From assembly GCF_016735615.1 (NCBI RefSeq), contig NZ_JAERSF010000003.1, positions 1-64,000 on the forward strand: 64,000 nucleotides of DNA, read 5' to 3'. The translations under genes were made by a program, and so were the position numbers. The notes below the pieces were generated by a model. The model was given only the letters and a program-made list of their open reading frames with translations. It was not told the origin of the DNA and ran no database searches. Positions 26,720-35,983 of the stretch are shown in pieces; within the stretch, counting starts at the first letter, position 1; each line of letters opens with the position of its first letter. The stretch is from Flavobacterium tagetis. GTDB taxonomy: Bacteria > Bacteroidota > Bacteroidia > Flavobacteriales > Flavobacteriaceae.

Positions 26720-27493
26720 ATGAAAAAAATAGTGATTTTAAGCGTTGCATTTTTATTCTTTTTAGGATTTACTTCATGCAATCAAGATGAAATTGATACC
26801 TATCACGATACAGATAATATTTACTTTTCTCCATCTGTTTTTACAATTCCTGTAAACGGAGCATTGATTACGACAGATAGTACAGGATTTAGTTTTGCAT
26901 TAGACAAACCAGCAATTGTAGATCGCATTTACAAAATTCCGATTAGAGTGCAAGGAAAAGTAAGTGATGCTGACAGAAAAGTAAAAGTTGTAATCGACTC
27001 AAAAAGTACTGCCATAGAAGGTACTCATTTTAAGCTTCCAGATAATATTGTCATGCATGCTGGCAAAGCAGTAGATACGATTGATGTAAAAGTATTTAGA
27101 ACTGCTGACATGAAAACAAATTCTTTTTTACTGATTTTAAATTTGGAAGAAAATGAATCGTTTACCACTAATATGAAAAGTAAAGTGATTAATTCGCTTA
27201 CAGGTAAAACCATGAGCCATATTTCATATAAATTAACTTTTGATGATAAATTATCGCAGCCTCCAGGATGGTTCGCAGGTTTTTTAGGAGTTTTTACAGA
27301 AAAGAAATTTTTCTTAATGTGCGATTTAATGCATTTAGATCCAAGTATGTTTAATCAGAAATTGGGCTCGACAGGATTATCAATTCCAGATATTCAATAT
27401 TATCAAAACTTTATGAAACGCTATTTGGCAGATCAAAAAGCACAAGGGAATATTATTTATGAAGACGATGGAAAAGAAATGTTTTTTCCTTAA
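26720..27493 (+). CDS. DUF4843 lipoprotein
   Basis: A 257-residue lipoprotein (Cys20 in FTSC). The mature part begins IYFSPSVF and continues with beta-sandwich-like strands, including KIPIRVQGKVSDADRKVKVV and EGTHFKLPD, the usual DUF4843 pattern. DUF4843 genes typically sit right after susD in this kind of locus. It is likely an additional surface-exposed ligand-binding or accessory lipoprotein. Confidence 0.85.
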   Translation: MKKIVILSVAFLFFLGFTSCNQDEIDTYHDTDNIYFSPSVFTIPVNGALITTDSTGFSFALDKPAIVDRIYKIPIRVQGKVSDADRKVKVVIDSKSTAIEGTHFKLPDNIVMHAGKAVDTIDVKVFRTADMKTNSFLLILNLEENESFTTNMKSKVINSLTGKTMSHISYKLTFDDKLSQPPGWFAGFLGVFTEKKFFLMCDLMHLDPSMFNQKLGSTGLSIPDIQYYQNFMKRYLADQKAQGNIIYEDDGKEMFFP

Positions 27494-27526
27494 AACGCAT
27501 TTATTTAAACTAAAAAATATAACACG

Positions 27527-29020
27527 ATGTTAAAATATATAAAAATTCACTTAGCGCTTTCGGCATTGCTTGTTTTGGTTTACAGTTGTGCCGATGATGA
27601 AGGAAATTATAACTATAGCGAAATCAACGAAGTTCACGCAACTGGAATATTAGAATCATACACTGCTTATACAGGTGAGAAACTGACCATTAAGCCAGAT
27701 TTAAATGTGACTCATGATGACAATACCAATCCTGATCGTTACACCTACGAATGGGCAGCCGTTAATACCTCAAAATTAGTGATGGAGTCTAAAACAGTTA
27801 TTGGAACAGACAAAAATTTTGATACAGAAGTAAAGCTGCCTCCTGCAAAGTATTTAGTTTATTATTTTGTAAAAGATAAAGTTACAGGTATAACTTGGCA
27901 GCATGAACCTTTTACTTTAAATGTGGTTTCTTCCATTTATGAAGGTTGGTTGGTTATTGGAGATGTAAACGGAAAGCCTCGTTTAGATATGATATCTATG
28001 CTTCCTGGTGTAGAAACCCCTCGTATCATTACAGATGTTTTAGATGCATCAGGTTCAAATCTTAAGCTAATAGGAAAAGCTGTAGATGTAGAATGTTTTA
28101 ACCAGCCTATATCTTCTCCTTTAATTTATGGAGTTTATGTAACCACAACAGAAAGCGGAAGTGCAAGATTAGATCCAGATTCTTTCGGGTGGACTTTAAG
28201 CCAAAATTTGGCATATGAAACCGTAGGAGGATCGCTGCCTACAAATTTTGGAGTCGATTTTATGAAATCGACTGGAAGTGGTGAAAACTTCATTTACAGT
28301 AAAGGAGATATTTACTATTTCTACAGAGTATTACAGGTAAAATATGGCTTGCCTCAAAATAAATTAGAATCTGAAACCAAAACTTTTTACGCAGCACCAT
28401 TTATAGCAGAGAATGGTGGGTCATTAGGAACACCTGTTTTTTATGATCAGACAGCCAGACGTTTTGTGAGATACTCAACTTCAAAAGGAAGCTGTGCGCC
28501 AATGCCTCCTATTGCAGCCTCAGATAACTCTCTAGATTGGAATGATACTCACGCTGACTTGGTTTACATGACTACTTCTGGATTCAATCAAAATGAGAAT
28601 TTTGCAGTTTTGAAGAGTACAATTAGCGGAAAATACCATCTGCTTCGTTTCAATAGAGCTTTGGCACAAGTGTATTACAAAGAAATTTTGAACGCACCCG
28701 ATTTTGATAAAGCCACAAAATTTGCTGTGAGTCCAGATTCTGGTTATTTGTTTTATGCAGTTGGAGGAAAACTATATGAATACGATAACGGAACCCAGTC
28801 TGCAAAATTAATGTTGGATAAAGGCAGTGAAGAAATCACTTTTTTAGATTGTAATGCAAGAGCCAATAAATTATACAATAAAAAATTAATTGTTGGAAGT
28901 TATGGCACAACAGGAAAATTAGAATTATTTACAGTTCCTCCCGTAAATGGAGATTTGGTACTTGATTATAGTTACTCTGGTTTGTGTAAAATTGTCGACG
29001 TTGCTTACCGAGCGAGATAA
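27527..29020 (+). CDS. PKD-like family surface lipoprotein
   Basis: A 497-residue lipoprotein (Cys21 in VYSC). Residues 30-135 hold a PKD-like domain with YTAYTGEKLTI and YTYEWAAV. The rest looks like a beta-propeller, with EGWLVIGDVNGKPRLDM near 143 and strands ending in GYLFYAVGGKLYEYD. This architecture belongs to the PKD-like family found with DUF4843 and SusCD genes. It is probably on the cell surface and may extend the ligand-binding complex. Confidence 0.85.
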   Translation: MLKYIKIHLALSALLVLVYSCADDEGNYNYSEINEVHATGILESYTAYTGEKLTIKPDLNVTHDDNTNPDRYTYEWAAVNTSKLVMESKTVIGTDKNFDTEVKLPPAKYLVYYFVKDKVTGITWQHEPFTLNVVSSIYEGWLVIGDVNGKPRLDMISMLPGVETPRIITDVLDASGSNLKLIGKAVDVECFNQPISSPLIYGVYVTTTESGSARLDPDSFGWTLSQNLAYETVGGSLPTNFGVDFMKSTGSGENFIYSKGDIYYFYRVLQVKYGLPQNKLESETKTFYAAPFIAENGGSLGTPVFYDQTARRFVRYSTSKGSCAPMPPIAASDNSLDWNDTHADLVYMTTSGFNQNENFAVLKSTISGKYHLLRFNRALAQVYYKEILNAPDFDKATKFAVSPDSGYLFYAVGGKLYEYDNGTQSAKLMLDKGSEEITFLDCNARANKLYNKKLIVGSYGTTGKLELFTVPPVNGDLVLDYSYSGLCKIVDVAYRAR

Positions 29021-29039
29021 TTAAAAATTGTTAAATCAA

Positions 29040-29070
29040 AGCCGAATGGATTCTTAAAATTCATTCGGCT
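29040..29070 (+). other. Intra-operon hairpin
   Basis: AGCCGAATGGATT (29040-29052) pairs with AATTCATTCGGCT (29058-29070) at 12 of 13 positions. No T run follows. It separates the ligand-capture lipoprotein genes from the thioredoxin/protease genes and may set a difference in transcript level or stability between the two halves. Confidence 0.55.
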
Positions 29071-29085
29071 AAATAACCACATTTT

Positions 29086-29955
29086 ATGAAACGATTTATT
29101 AGAATCGCAAGCGCAGTTTTGCTGCTTGCCTGTCCATCTATTGCCTTAAAAGCACAAGCGCAATCAACTCAAGAAAGTTGGGAACAAGCTAAAAAACAAG
29201 CACAAACAGAGAAGAAATTAATCTTTGTCGATTTGTATTTTACAGGCTGTATGCCATGTGCACAAATGGATAAAGAAGTATTTCCAGATCCAAAAGTTGC
29301 TTCGGTTTTAAATGCTGATTTTGTCACTTTCAAATCAGATATTTTAAAAGAAGAAATCGGTAAAAAGTTATGCATGAAATATGGCGTTACAGGGTTTCCG
29401 ACTTTTTTATTGATGAATGCCGATGGAAAAATAATTGACATTGCAGGCGGTTTTCATAACGTGGAGCAATTTACTGCACTGCTTCTAAATGCAAAAGAAG
29501 CAGCCAAAAAAGGAATCTTCAAAAAGTATAGCCCAGAAATTCAAGAAAAAGATTATCCTGATTTTTACAAGCAAGCCTATCTAGACGGAAAAAGAAATGT
29601 TTCATTCGATGTTATCGATGCATATTTAAAATCTAAAGATGCTTCTGATGAAATTTCTTTCGTAATTATTACAGGTTTAAGAGTGGGTAAACAATACGAT
29701 GATCCATTTCTTTTAGCAAGTAAAAAATTAGCAAAAGATTACGGAACATGGAATGTGACAACTCATGTATTCGGTATTTTACAGCGCAAGAAAAAAGAGT
29801 TCGAGAAAAAGAATGATTTAAAAGGATTTACAGAATTAGTAAATGACTCAAAAGAACTTTATACGCCAGAAGAGTTTACCAAATATTCTGGCATTTTATT
29901 AAAAGATTTTGGAGTAGAAAAAGTTGTAGTGAAACCAAATACGGCACAAAAGTAA
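29086..29955 (+). CDS. Exported thioredoxin-fold protein (thioredoxin_7-like)
   Basis: A 289-residue protein with a signal peptide (residues 1-25). The thioredoxin domain (about 28-140) has the redox-active Cys55-Met-Pro-Cys58 in FTGCMPCAQMDKEVF and the cis-proline segment GVTGFPTFLLMNADG. A helical C-terminal domain follows. It would act in the periplasm on disulfides; electrons may come from the DsbD homologue encoded at the end of the island. The downstream protease gene begins 6 bases after its stop. Confidence 0.87.
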   Translation: MKRFIRIASAVLLLACPSIALKAQAQSTQESWEQAKKQAQTEKKLIFVDLYFTGCMPCAQMDKEVFPDPKVASVLNADFVTFKSDILKEEIGKKLCMKYGVTGFPTFLLMNADGKIIDIAGGFHNVEQFTALLLNAKEAAKKGIFKKYSPEIQEKDYPDFYKQAYLDGKRNVSFDVIDAYLKSKDASDEISFVIITGLRVGKQYDDPFLLASKKLAKDYGTWNVTTHVFGILQRKKKEFEKKNDLKGFTELVNDSKELYTPEEFTKYSGILLKDFGVEKVVVKPNTAQK

Positions 29956-29961
29956 TTCGAA

Positions 29962-31434
29962 ATGAAAAAGATACTATTCTTTTTAATACTGATTTTTAGC
30001 TGTACAATTCAGGCTCAAAACAGCATTCAAAAATCTATTAAAACTTTCGAAAAAGCTTTTCAGAACAAAAATTATAATGAAATTAAAGATCTTCTGGCGC
30101 CTCAGTTTACTGTTGGCGTTGGAGATTCTTCTTCAAACGAATTTTATTTGAACGGAATTTTTAAAGCATTTCCAGCTTTAGATTCTATTCAGGTTGGAAA
30201 ATCTGTGGCGATTAAAAATGAAACTTTTGTACTGGTAGATTTTTGTTTTAATGGAAAAGAAAAAAAGCCGTCTCAAATTGTTTTCAACTCAGAAAATAAA
30301 ATGCTGTACGTGACTTTCTTTGATTCTTTATACAGAGTTGACCGACATGCAGAAGTAAAAGAAGTAGCGAGCATTCCGTTTCAAATTATCGAAAACGGAA
30401 TCACCATTAAAATAAAACTAAACAAAGCCGATCGTGAGTTTTTAATGCTCTTTGATACGGGTGCCGACGGAATGGCGCTCAATCCAGATAGTGCTTACAA
30501 AGCTGGCGTTGTCGTTACCAAAAGCAAATCGGCTTCTGTAGTTGGCGGAAGTCAGCAAGTGGATTATTCTGCAGACAACACTATTTATATTGGCGATCAG
30601 GTTCTCAAGAATCAAGGCTTGGTTATTTTCCCTAAACACGGTGTTTACGACGGATTATTTGGCGCAAATCTGCTTCGCAATTTTATCACATCGGTCAATT
30701 TTGATACGATGACGATTGACTTGTACAATTTTGGAAATTTTAAGTATTGGGGAAAAGCAAAACCATTGGTTTTTGATTATAAATCGGGACTTCCGGTAGT
30801 AAAAATGAATCTGACTTTTGAAGATAAAAAAACAGTCGAAGGCAGTTTCACTTTTGATACTGGAGCAGGTTACGATTTAATTGCTTATGGACCTTTCAAC
30901 CATAAAAATAATCTAGAAGCAAGTTTAAAAACCGAATATTCGTCAGTCAATTATAGTTTAGGTAAACAAACCAAAATTGTGGGAGGAGCCATTCCAAATA
31001 TTGCCATAAATGGAAACAATTTTCCAAACGTAACAATTGCCTTGCAAGAATATGACGAAGCTAATAAAAATTGGGCTTTTGCAGATGGTTCTCTCGGAAT
31101 TGACTTAATCAGACGATTCAATTTTACAATCAATTTATTGGATAAAACCGTTTATCTCGAACCGAATAAGAATTTCAAAAAAGCATCTTCTATCTATTTG
31201 AGCGGACTTATTTTAGATTTTGACGAAAACCAGAATCTTCTAGTAAAAAGAATTATCGATCAGGAAAATGAAGATTTGAAGAAAGTCAAAATTGGCGCAA
31301 AAGTCACACAAATCAATGATTTTGAAGCCAAAGATTTATTGAATCCTGAAAATCTTAAAAAGCTGAAAGAAACTAAAGAAAGCAAAGATTTTATTATAGA
31401 ACAAGGAGATCAATCCATGAGAATTTCAATTTAA
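29962..31434 (+). CDS. Exported double retropepsin-like aspartyl protease
   Basis: A 490-residue exported protein (signal peptide 1-18). Residues 20-125 are an NTF2-like domain. Two retropepsin-like halves follow: the first has DTGA at 165-168 with the partner strand YDGLFGANLLRNF, the second DTGA at 299-302 with DGSLGIDLIRRF. The C terminus (about 410-490) resembles a PDZ domain with ITDQ-like loops missing. Having both halves on one chain means it could work as a monomer, like pepsin, rather than as a retroviral-type dimer. It would act in the periplasm. Encoded between two thioredoxin-fold genes. Confidence 0.85.
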   Translation: MKKILFFLILIFSCTIQAQNSIQKSIKTFEKAFQNKNYNEIKDLLAPQFTVGVGDSSSNEFYLNGIFKAFPALDSIQVGKSVAIKNETFVLVDFCFNGKEKKPSQIVFNSENKMLYVTFFDSLYRVDRHAEVKEVASIPFQIIENGITIKIKLNKADREFLMLFDTGADGMALNPDSAYKAGVVVTKSKSASVVGGSQQVDYSADNTIYIGDQVLKNQGLVIFPKHGVYDGLFGANLLRNFITSVNFDTMTIDLYNFGNFKYWGKAKPLVFDYKSGLPVVKMNLTFEDKKTVEGSFTFDTGAGYDLIAYGPFNHKNNLEASLKTEYSSVNYSLGKQTKIVGGAIPNIAINGNNFPNVTIALQEYDEANKNWAFADGSLGIDLIRRFNFTINLLDKTVYLEPNKNFKKASSIYLSGLILDFDENQNLLVKRIIDQENEDLKKVKIGAKVTQINDFEAKDLLNPENLKKLKETKESKDFIIEQGDQSMRISI

Positions 31435-31461
31435 AACTATCAACCAAAAAACAAAGAAACT

Positions 31462-32844
31462 ATGAAAAAACACATTTTTTATTTCATTTTTACCTTCATC
31501 ATGGTTCAAATGAGTTTTGCTGCAAATCTTTCAGAATATGCAGTAATTAGAGGAACAATTTCAATTCCAGATTTCAAAGCAAAAGAAATTACACTTTACA
31601 ATGTTGAAGATGGAAAGCCAGCCGTTGCTGCTACCGCAAAAGTTAATTCGCTGGGGGAATTTGGCTTTATGACACCAGTTTCAGCTGCTGGCTTTTATTA
31701 TGTAGATTACAGTCAGTTTAAAAGCAAAAAACAATTAATTCGTTTATATCTAGAACCTAAATTGGACATTAATTTAGCAGTAAATCAAACAAGTTATGTT
31801 TTAAGCGGAAAGAATATTGGACAAAATGCTTTAGTGCAAAAAGCAAACGAAATCTACAACGAGTTTGCTCCTTTTGCCCGTCTTGGCGAAAATATAACGT
31901 ATTTGCAATTTTATCCATTTATTGATAAAGGTCTTGCTAAAGCAGATGAATTTTCAAAATCTATTAAAACGAAAGATGCTAATTTCAATAAATTATTAAA
32001 ATTAGCAGTTGCAACAGATGTTGAAGAATTAACATACACTTTTTTCAGAATGCCAAGAACCGCATTTCCTGATAAAGATGACCGTCCAGCGGTAATCAAA
32101 ACCTGGATGGCAGACAAAAAATTTACAGATCCAGATTTATTGAAATTAGCGAATGGAGTTTCTTTGATGACAAATTATTTTTTCTACGTAAGCGTTAATG
32201 GTAGCGAAAAACCAAAACGTTTAGACTTAACAGAATCAATTACTCATATTACAGATCCAGCTTTAAAAGATGTTTACCTTCGTGAAGAAGTTGCCACTTC
32301 AAGAATGAAAATTGAAGAATACGAAAAAATTGCGCCAAGCATTAAGCCTTTCATGATTTCTGATGCAAGCAAAGCATTTTTATTAGAATATGAAAAAGTA
32401 TTGCATAAAAATGTAGGACAGAAAGGATTAGATTTTACGTATAATGACATTAACAATAAACCGGTTTCGTTTTCAGATTTTAAAGGTAAATTTGTGTACA
32501 TCGATTTATGGGCAACTTGGTGCGGACCTTGTAAAGCAGAGATTCCTCACATGAAAAAAATCGAAGAAGATTATCACGGAAAAAATATTGTTTTTGTAAG
32601 TCTTTCATTAGATAAGCCAAAAGATGCTCAAAAATGGAAAGATTACGTTACCAAAGAACAATTAAAAGGAATTCAGTTAATGGCTGATAAAGATTTTAGT
32701 TCTGATGTAGCTAAAAACTATGATGTAAATGCAATTCCGAGATTTTTATTGTTTGATCCAAAAGGAAACATTATCAATGCAGATGCACTTCGTCCGTCAA
32801 ATCCAGAGTTGAGAGAGCAACTGGATAAATTATTGAAGAGCTAA
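31462..32844 (+). CDS. TlpA-like thiol-disulfide oxidoreductase
   Basis: A 460-residue exported protein (signal peptide 1-20). Residues 25-120 form a DUF4369-like beta domain, then a helical middle region, then a TlpA/ResA-type thioredoxin domain from about 325 with the active site Cys354-Gly-Pro-Cys357 in ATWCGPCKAEIPHM and a cis-Pro in NAIPRFLLFDPKG. It is a predicted periplasmic reductase; its DsbD-type electron donor is in the same island. The downstream gap carries a repeat element. Confidence 0.9.
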   Translation: MKKHIFYFIFTFIMVQMSFAANLSEYAVIRGTISIPDFKAKEITLYNVEDGKPAVAATAKVNSLGEFGFMTPVSAAGFYYVDYSQFKSKKQLIRLYLEPKLDINLAVNQTSYVLSGKNIGQNALVQKANEIYNEFAPFARLGENITYLQFYPFIDKGLAKADEFSKSIKTKDANFNKLLKLAVATDVEELTYTFFRMPRTAFPDKDDRPAVIKTWMADKKFTDPDLLKLANGVSLMTNYFFYVSVNGSEKPKRLDLTESITHITDPALKDVYLREEVATSRMKIEEYEKIAPSIKPFMISDASKAFLLEYEKVLHKNVGQKGLDFTYNDINNKPVSFSDFKGKFVYIDLWATWCGPCKAEIPHMKKIEEDYHGKNIVFVSLSLDKPKDAQKWKDYVTKEQLKGIQLMADKDFSSDVAKNYDVNAIPRFLLFDPKGNIINADALRPSNPELREQLDKLLKS

Positions 32845-32865
32845 ATAAGCACCTAATAATATTTT

Positions 32866-32997
32866 AACACATAGAATCATAGATCAAAAAAATGGAGAAA
32901 GATATTTTTAGAATCAAGATTTTCCACATAGTCACTATGTTTTTTACGATTAAGTGAAACGCCTTTTATAGGTAGCTAAACTATGTTTCTATGTGTT
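32866..32997. repeat. 132-bp inverted-repeat (MITE-like) element
   Basis: Ends: AACACATAGAATCATAG (32866-32882) and CTATGTTTCTATGTGTT (32981-32997) are inverted copies at 16 of 17 positions. A perfect inner hairpin ACATAG-TCA-CTATGT lies at 32926-32940. It has no coding capacity and sits between the TlpA and M16 genes. An ATG inside its right end would extend the M16 frame by 13 codons, but that is repeat sequence and not a real start. Confidence 0.75.
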
Positions 32998-33029
32998 TAA
33001 AAATATTTAAAACATCAAACAAAAAACAA

Positions 33030-35840
33030 ATGAAAAAAATATCTATAGTTCTTCTGCTTCTGACAGGTTTTATAAACTTGTCGCAAGCGCAAAACTTTAA
33101 AGCAACAGATCCGATTGCAGTCAACCAAAAAATAAAAAAAGGTGTTCTGTCAAACGGAATGACGTATTATATTTACCCGACAGATGTCAATAAAAATACG
33201 GCAAGTTATTATATCATTCAAAACGTTGGTTCAATTTTAGAAAACGACCAGCAGAAAGGTCTGGCGCATTTCTTAGAACACATGGCGTTTAACGGAACGA
33301 AAAATTTTGAAGGAAAAGGAATCCTGAATACGCTTCAAAAACAAGGTGCTGTTTTCGGCAGAAATATCAACGCATATACAAGCACAGACGAGACGGTTTA
33401 CAACCTAGACAATATTCCGTCAAAAGATGGCGGAGTTGTCGATACTTGTTTGCTGGTTTTGCACGATTGGTCTAATTTCTTATCGCTTACAAATGAAGAA
33501 ATCGATGCCGAACGTGGTGTAATTACCGAAGAATGGCGTACAAGACAAAATGCAAGAGCGAGAATTTACAATCAGTTAGCGCCTTATTATTACAATAATT
33601 CGCTTTATGCAGATCGTATGCCAATTGGCGATATGGATATTGTAAAGAACTTTAAATATCAAGTTTTAAAAGATTTCTATAAAGATTGGTATCGTCCAGA
33701 TTTGCAGGCAATCGCAATTGTAGGAGATATTAATGCAGATGAAATTGAAGCAAAAATAAAGGAGCTTTTTGCAGATATTCCGACACCAGTAAATCCTAAA
33801 AAACGTTTTGAAATTGCGATTCCAGAAAGAACTGAACCAACTTTTAAACTGGCTTTAGATAAAGAAATTTCGGCTTCGAATATTAGCTATATGATTCGTC
33901 ATACGGCTGAAAAATCAACAAATAACTATGCCGAATTAGAAAAATCTACTCAAAGAAACCTTGCTTTTTCTATCCTAAATAATCGTTTGGCAGAAATGGC
34001 GCAGAAACAAGAATGCCCATTTAAAAGTGCTTCAATTGGTTACCAAAATTTTTCTCGTTTAAATGATATTTGGATTTTGAATGTTTCTCCAAAACCAGAA
34101 AAACAAGCCGAAGCTTTTGCAATGGTCATGAACGAATGGGTTAGAGCTTATAAATTTGGTTTTTCTAAAGGAGAAATCGAAAGAGCGGTTGCAGAAAACA
34201 TTTCAGGTTACGAAAATTATTTAGAAAAACTAAATGAGATTTCGCATAAAGATGTTATCGGAATGGTAAAAGATGATTATCTAAATCACGAAGTTATTGC
34301 CGATCCTAAAGCTGAATTTGAAATGGTTAAAAACATTTTGAAAAATGTGGACACCAAAATTCTTCAAGAGCAAATCAGTAAATTATATACGGCACAAAAT
34401 CGTGTTGTAGCAGTTACAGGCGTAGAAAACGAGAATAACTTAACTCAGGAAAAAGCTTTTGATATTATTCAGAAAGCCGAAAACGATGCATCGTTACAGC
34501 CTTATGTGGATACTTTTGAGGGAAAAACACTTTTAGGAAATCTGAAAATCAATTCAGGAAAAATTGTTTCAGAGAAAAAAGAAACGGCAATCGATGCGAC
34601 CACTTTTGTATTGAGCAATGGCGTAAAAGTGCATTATAAATTTGCAGATAAAAACAAAAAAGAGGTAGAGCTTAAAGCCGAAAGTTTTGGCGGAACTTCG
34701 TTGTACGAACCGCAAGATCTTCCATCAATTGGACGTACGACAACTTTGGCGATGATGTCTGGTGTTGGCGAACTTTCTAATGTTGATTTGGATAAAGTCT
34801 TAAAAGGAAAAATTGCCAATTCTTCTGTAAGCATCGGTTCGCTTAAAGAAACCGTTTCGGGATCTGCAAACGTGAAAGATATCGAAACGATGATGCAATT
34901 GGTTCATTTGCGTTTTGTGCAGCCAAGATTTGATAATCAGATGTATGCGCTGTTAAAGCAAAGATTGGAAAATTCGCTTAAAAACAGAGCAAATGATATC
35001 AATGCAAAAATGGATGATAGTTTATCTGTTGTGATTTATGGAAAAAACAATCCAAGAGTACAGCCATTTAATCAAAAATATATCGACGGTTTATCTTTTG
35101 ATAAAATGAAAGCTTTCTATCTGGATCGTTTTGCAGATGTTTCAAACTTTGAATTTTATATTGTTGGAGATGTTACGCCAGAAGTTTTAAAACCTTTGTT
35201 AGAAAAATATATTGCGAGTATAAACGGAATTAAACGTAAAGAAAAATTTAAAACAGACATTCCGAAATGGACATCAAATAAAATTGATAGAGATGTTTTC
35301 ATCAAAATGGAAACTCCGAAAAGTTCTGTTCGAATTGCCTTTTTAAAAGATGTTGCCTTTTCTCAAAGAAATAGAATCTTGGTTTCGTATTTAAGTGATG
35401 TGCTGACTTTGCGTTATACTGAAAGTCTTCGCGAAAAAGAAGGCGGAACTTACGGCGCACAAGTAAAAGGGAGCATCGATAAACTTCCAATTTCAAAGGC
35501 AAATCTTCAGATCAATTTTGATTGTGACGCTGATAAAGTAGAGCATTTACTGCCAATTGTGTATCAGGAAATTGATAAAATTAAAAAAGGAGAAATCGCT
35601 CCTGAAGACATTGAAAAAACAAGAACAAACTATTTGAAATCGAGAGAAGACAGCAAAAATTTTAATAGTTATAGCATGAACTTGATTTATAACTATTTTG
35701 AAAATGCTTACGATATGAATGACCCTAAAAATTATGTTGATATTGTAAAAAGCATCACAGCAAAAGATATTCAAGAATTTGCTAATTCATTTTTAGATAA
35801 AGCTGATTCTATGGAAGTCGTTTTCAAACCATTAAAATAA
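33030..35840 (+). CDS. Exported M16 zinc metalloprotease (insulinase/PqqL-like)
   Basis: A 936-residue exported protease; the start at 33030 gives a clean signal peptide ending in SQAQ. The inverzincin motif is His80-Phe-Leu-Glu83-His84 in AHFLEHMAF, with the distal Glu in NEEIDAERGVITEEW. A second, inactive M16 half begins near residue 510 (FVLSNGVKVHYKF). The two-half layout is that of PqqL/FusC and pitrilysin, which cut peptides or small unfolded proteins inside a closed chamber. It would work in the periplasm, downstream of the SusCD importer. Confidence 0.92.
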   Translation: MKKISIVLLLLTGFINLSQAQNFKATDPIAVNQKIKKGVLSNGMTYYIYPTDVNKNTASYYIIQNVGSILENDQQKGLAHFLEHMAFNGTKNFEGKGILNTLQKQGAVFGRNINAYTSTDETVYNLDNIPSKDGGVVDTCLLVLHDWSNFLSLTNEEIDAERGVITEEWRTRQNARARIYNQLAPYYYNNSLYADRMPIGDMDIVKNFKYQVLKDFYKDWYRPDLQAIAIVGDINADEIEAKIKELFADIPTPVNPKKRFEIAIPERTEPTFKLALDKEISASNISYMIRHTAEKSTNNYAELEKSTQRNLAFSILNNRLAEMAQKQECPFKSASIGYQNFSRLNDIWILNVSPKPEKQAEAFAMVMNEWVRAYKFGFSKGEIERAVAENISGYENYLEKLNEISHKDVIGMVKDDYLNHEVIADPKAEFEMVKNILKNVDTKILQEQISKLYTAQNRVVAVTGVENENNLTQEKAFDIIQKAENDASLQPYVDTFEGKTLLGNLKINSGKIVSEKKETAIDATTFVLSNGVKVHYKFADKNKKEVELKAESFGGTSLYEPQDLPSIGRTTTLAMMSGVGELSNVDLDKVLKGKIANSSVSIGSLKETVSGSANVKDIETMMQLVHLRFVQPRFDNQMYALLKQRLENSLKNRANDINAKMDDSLSVVIYGKNNPRVQPFNQKYIDGLSFDKMKAFYLDRFADVSNFEFYIVGDVTPEVLKPLLEKYIASINGIKRKEKFKTDIPKWTSNKIDRDVFIKMETPKSSVRIAFLKDVAFSQRNRILVSYLSDVLTLRYTESLREKEGGTYGAQVKGSIDKLPISKANLQINFDCDADKVEHLLPIVYQEIDKIKKGEIAPEDIEKTRTNYLKSREDSKNFNSYSMNLIYNYFENAYDMNDPKNYVDIVKSITAKDIQEFANSFLDKADSMEVVFKPLK

Positions 35841-35935
35841 TCTGATCCCTTTATTTATTAGAGTTTAATTTGTATTTCCCTATCAAATAGTTATTTTGAA
35901 TTAGTAAGCAATTTAGTTTGTATAGCGGATTACTT

Positions 35936-35970
35936 AGAGGGTTGTTTTTTGCTATTCAACCCTCTTTCTA
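35936..35970 (+). terminator. Hairpin between M16 and dsbD genes, possible weak terminator
   Basis: AGAGGGTTG (35936-35944) pairs with CAACCCTCT (35957-35965); the T tract after it is broken (TTCTAAAG). It may partly end the upstream transcript, so the DsbD gene could be under separate or reduced expression. Confidence 0.45.
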
Positions 35971-35983
35971 AAGATTTTTACCC

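Noticed and set aside
32991..33029. Upstream ATG extending the M16 protease by 13 residues
   Set aside because: It lies in the right end of the inverted-repeat element, and the added residues would precede the signal peptide; ATG 33030 is better.
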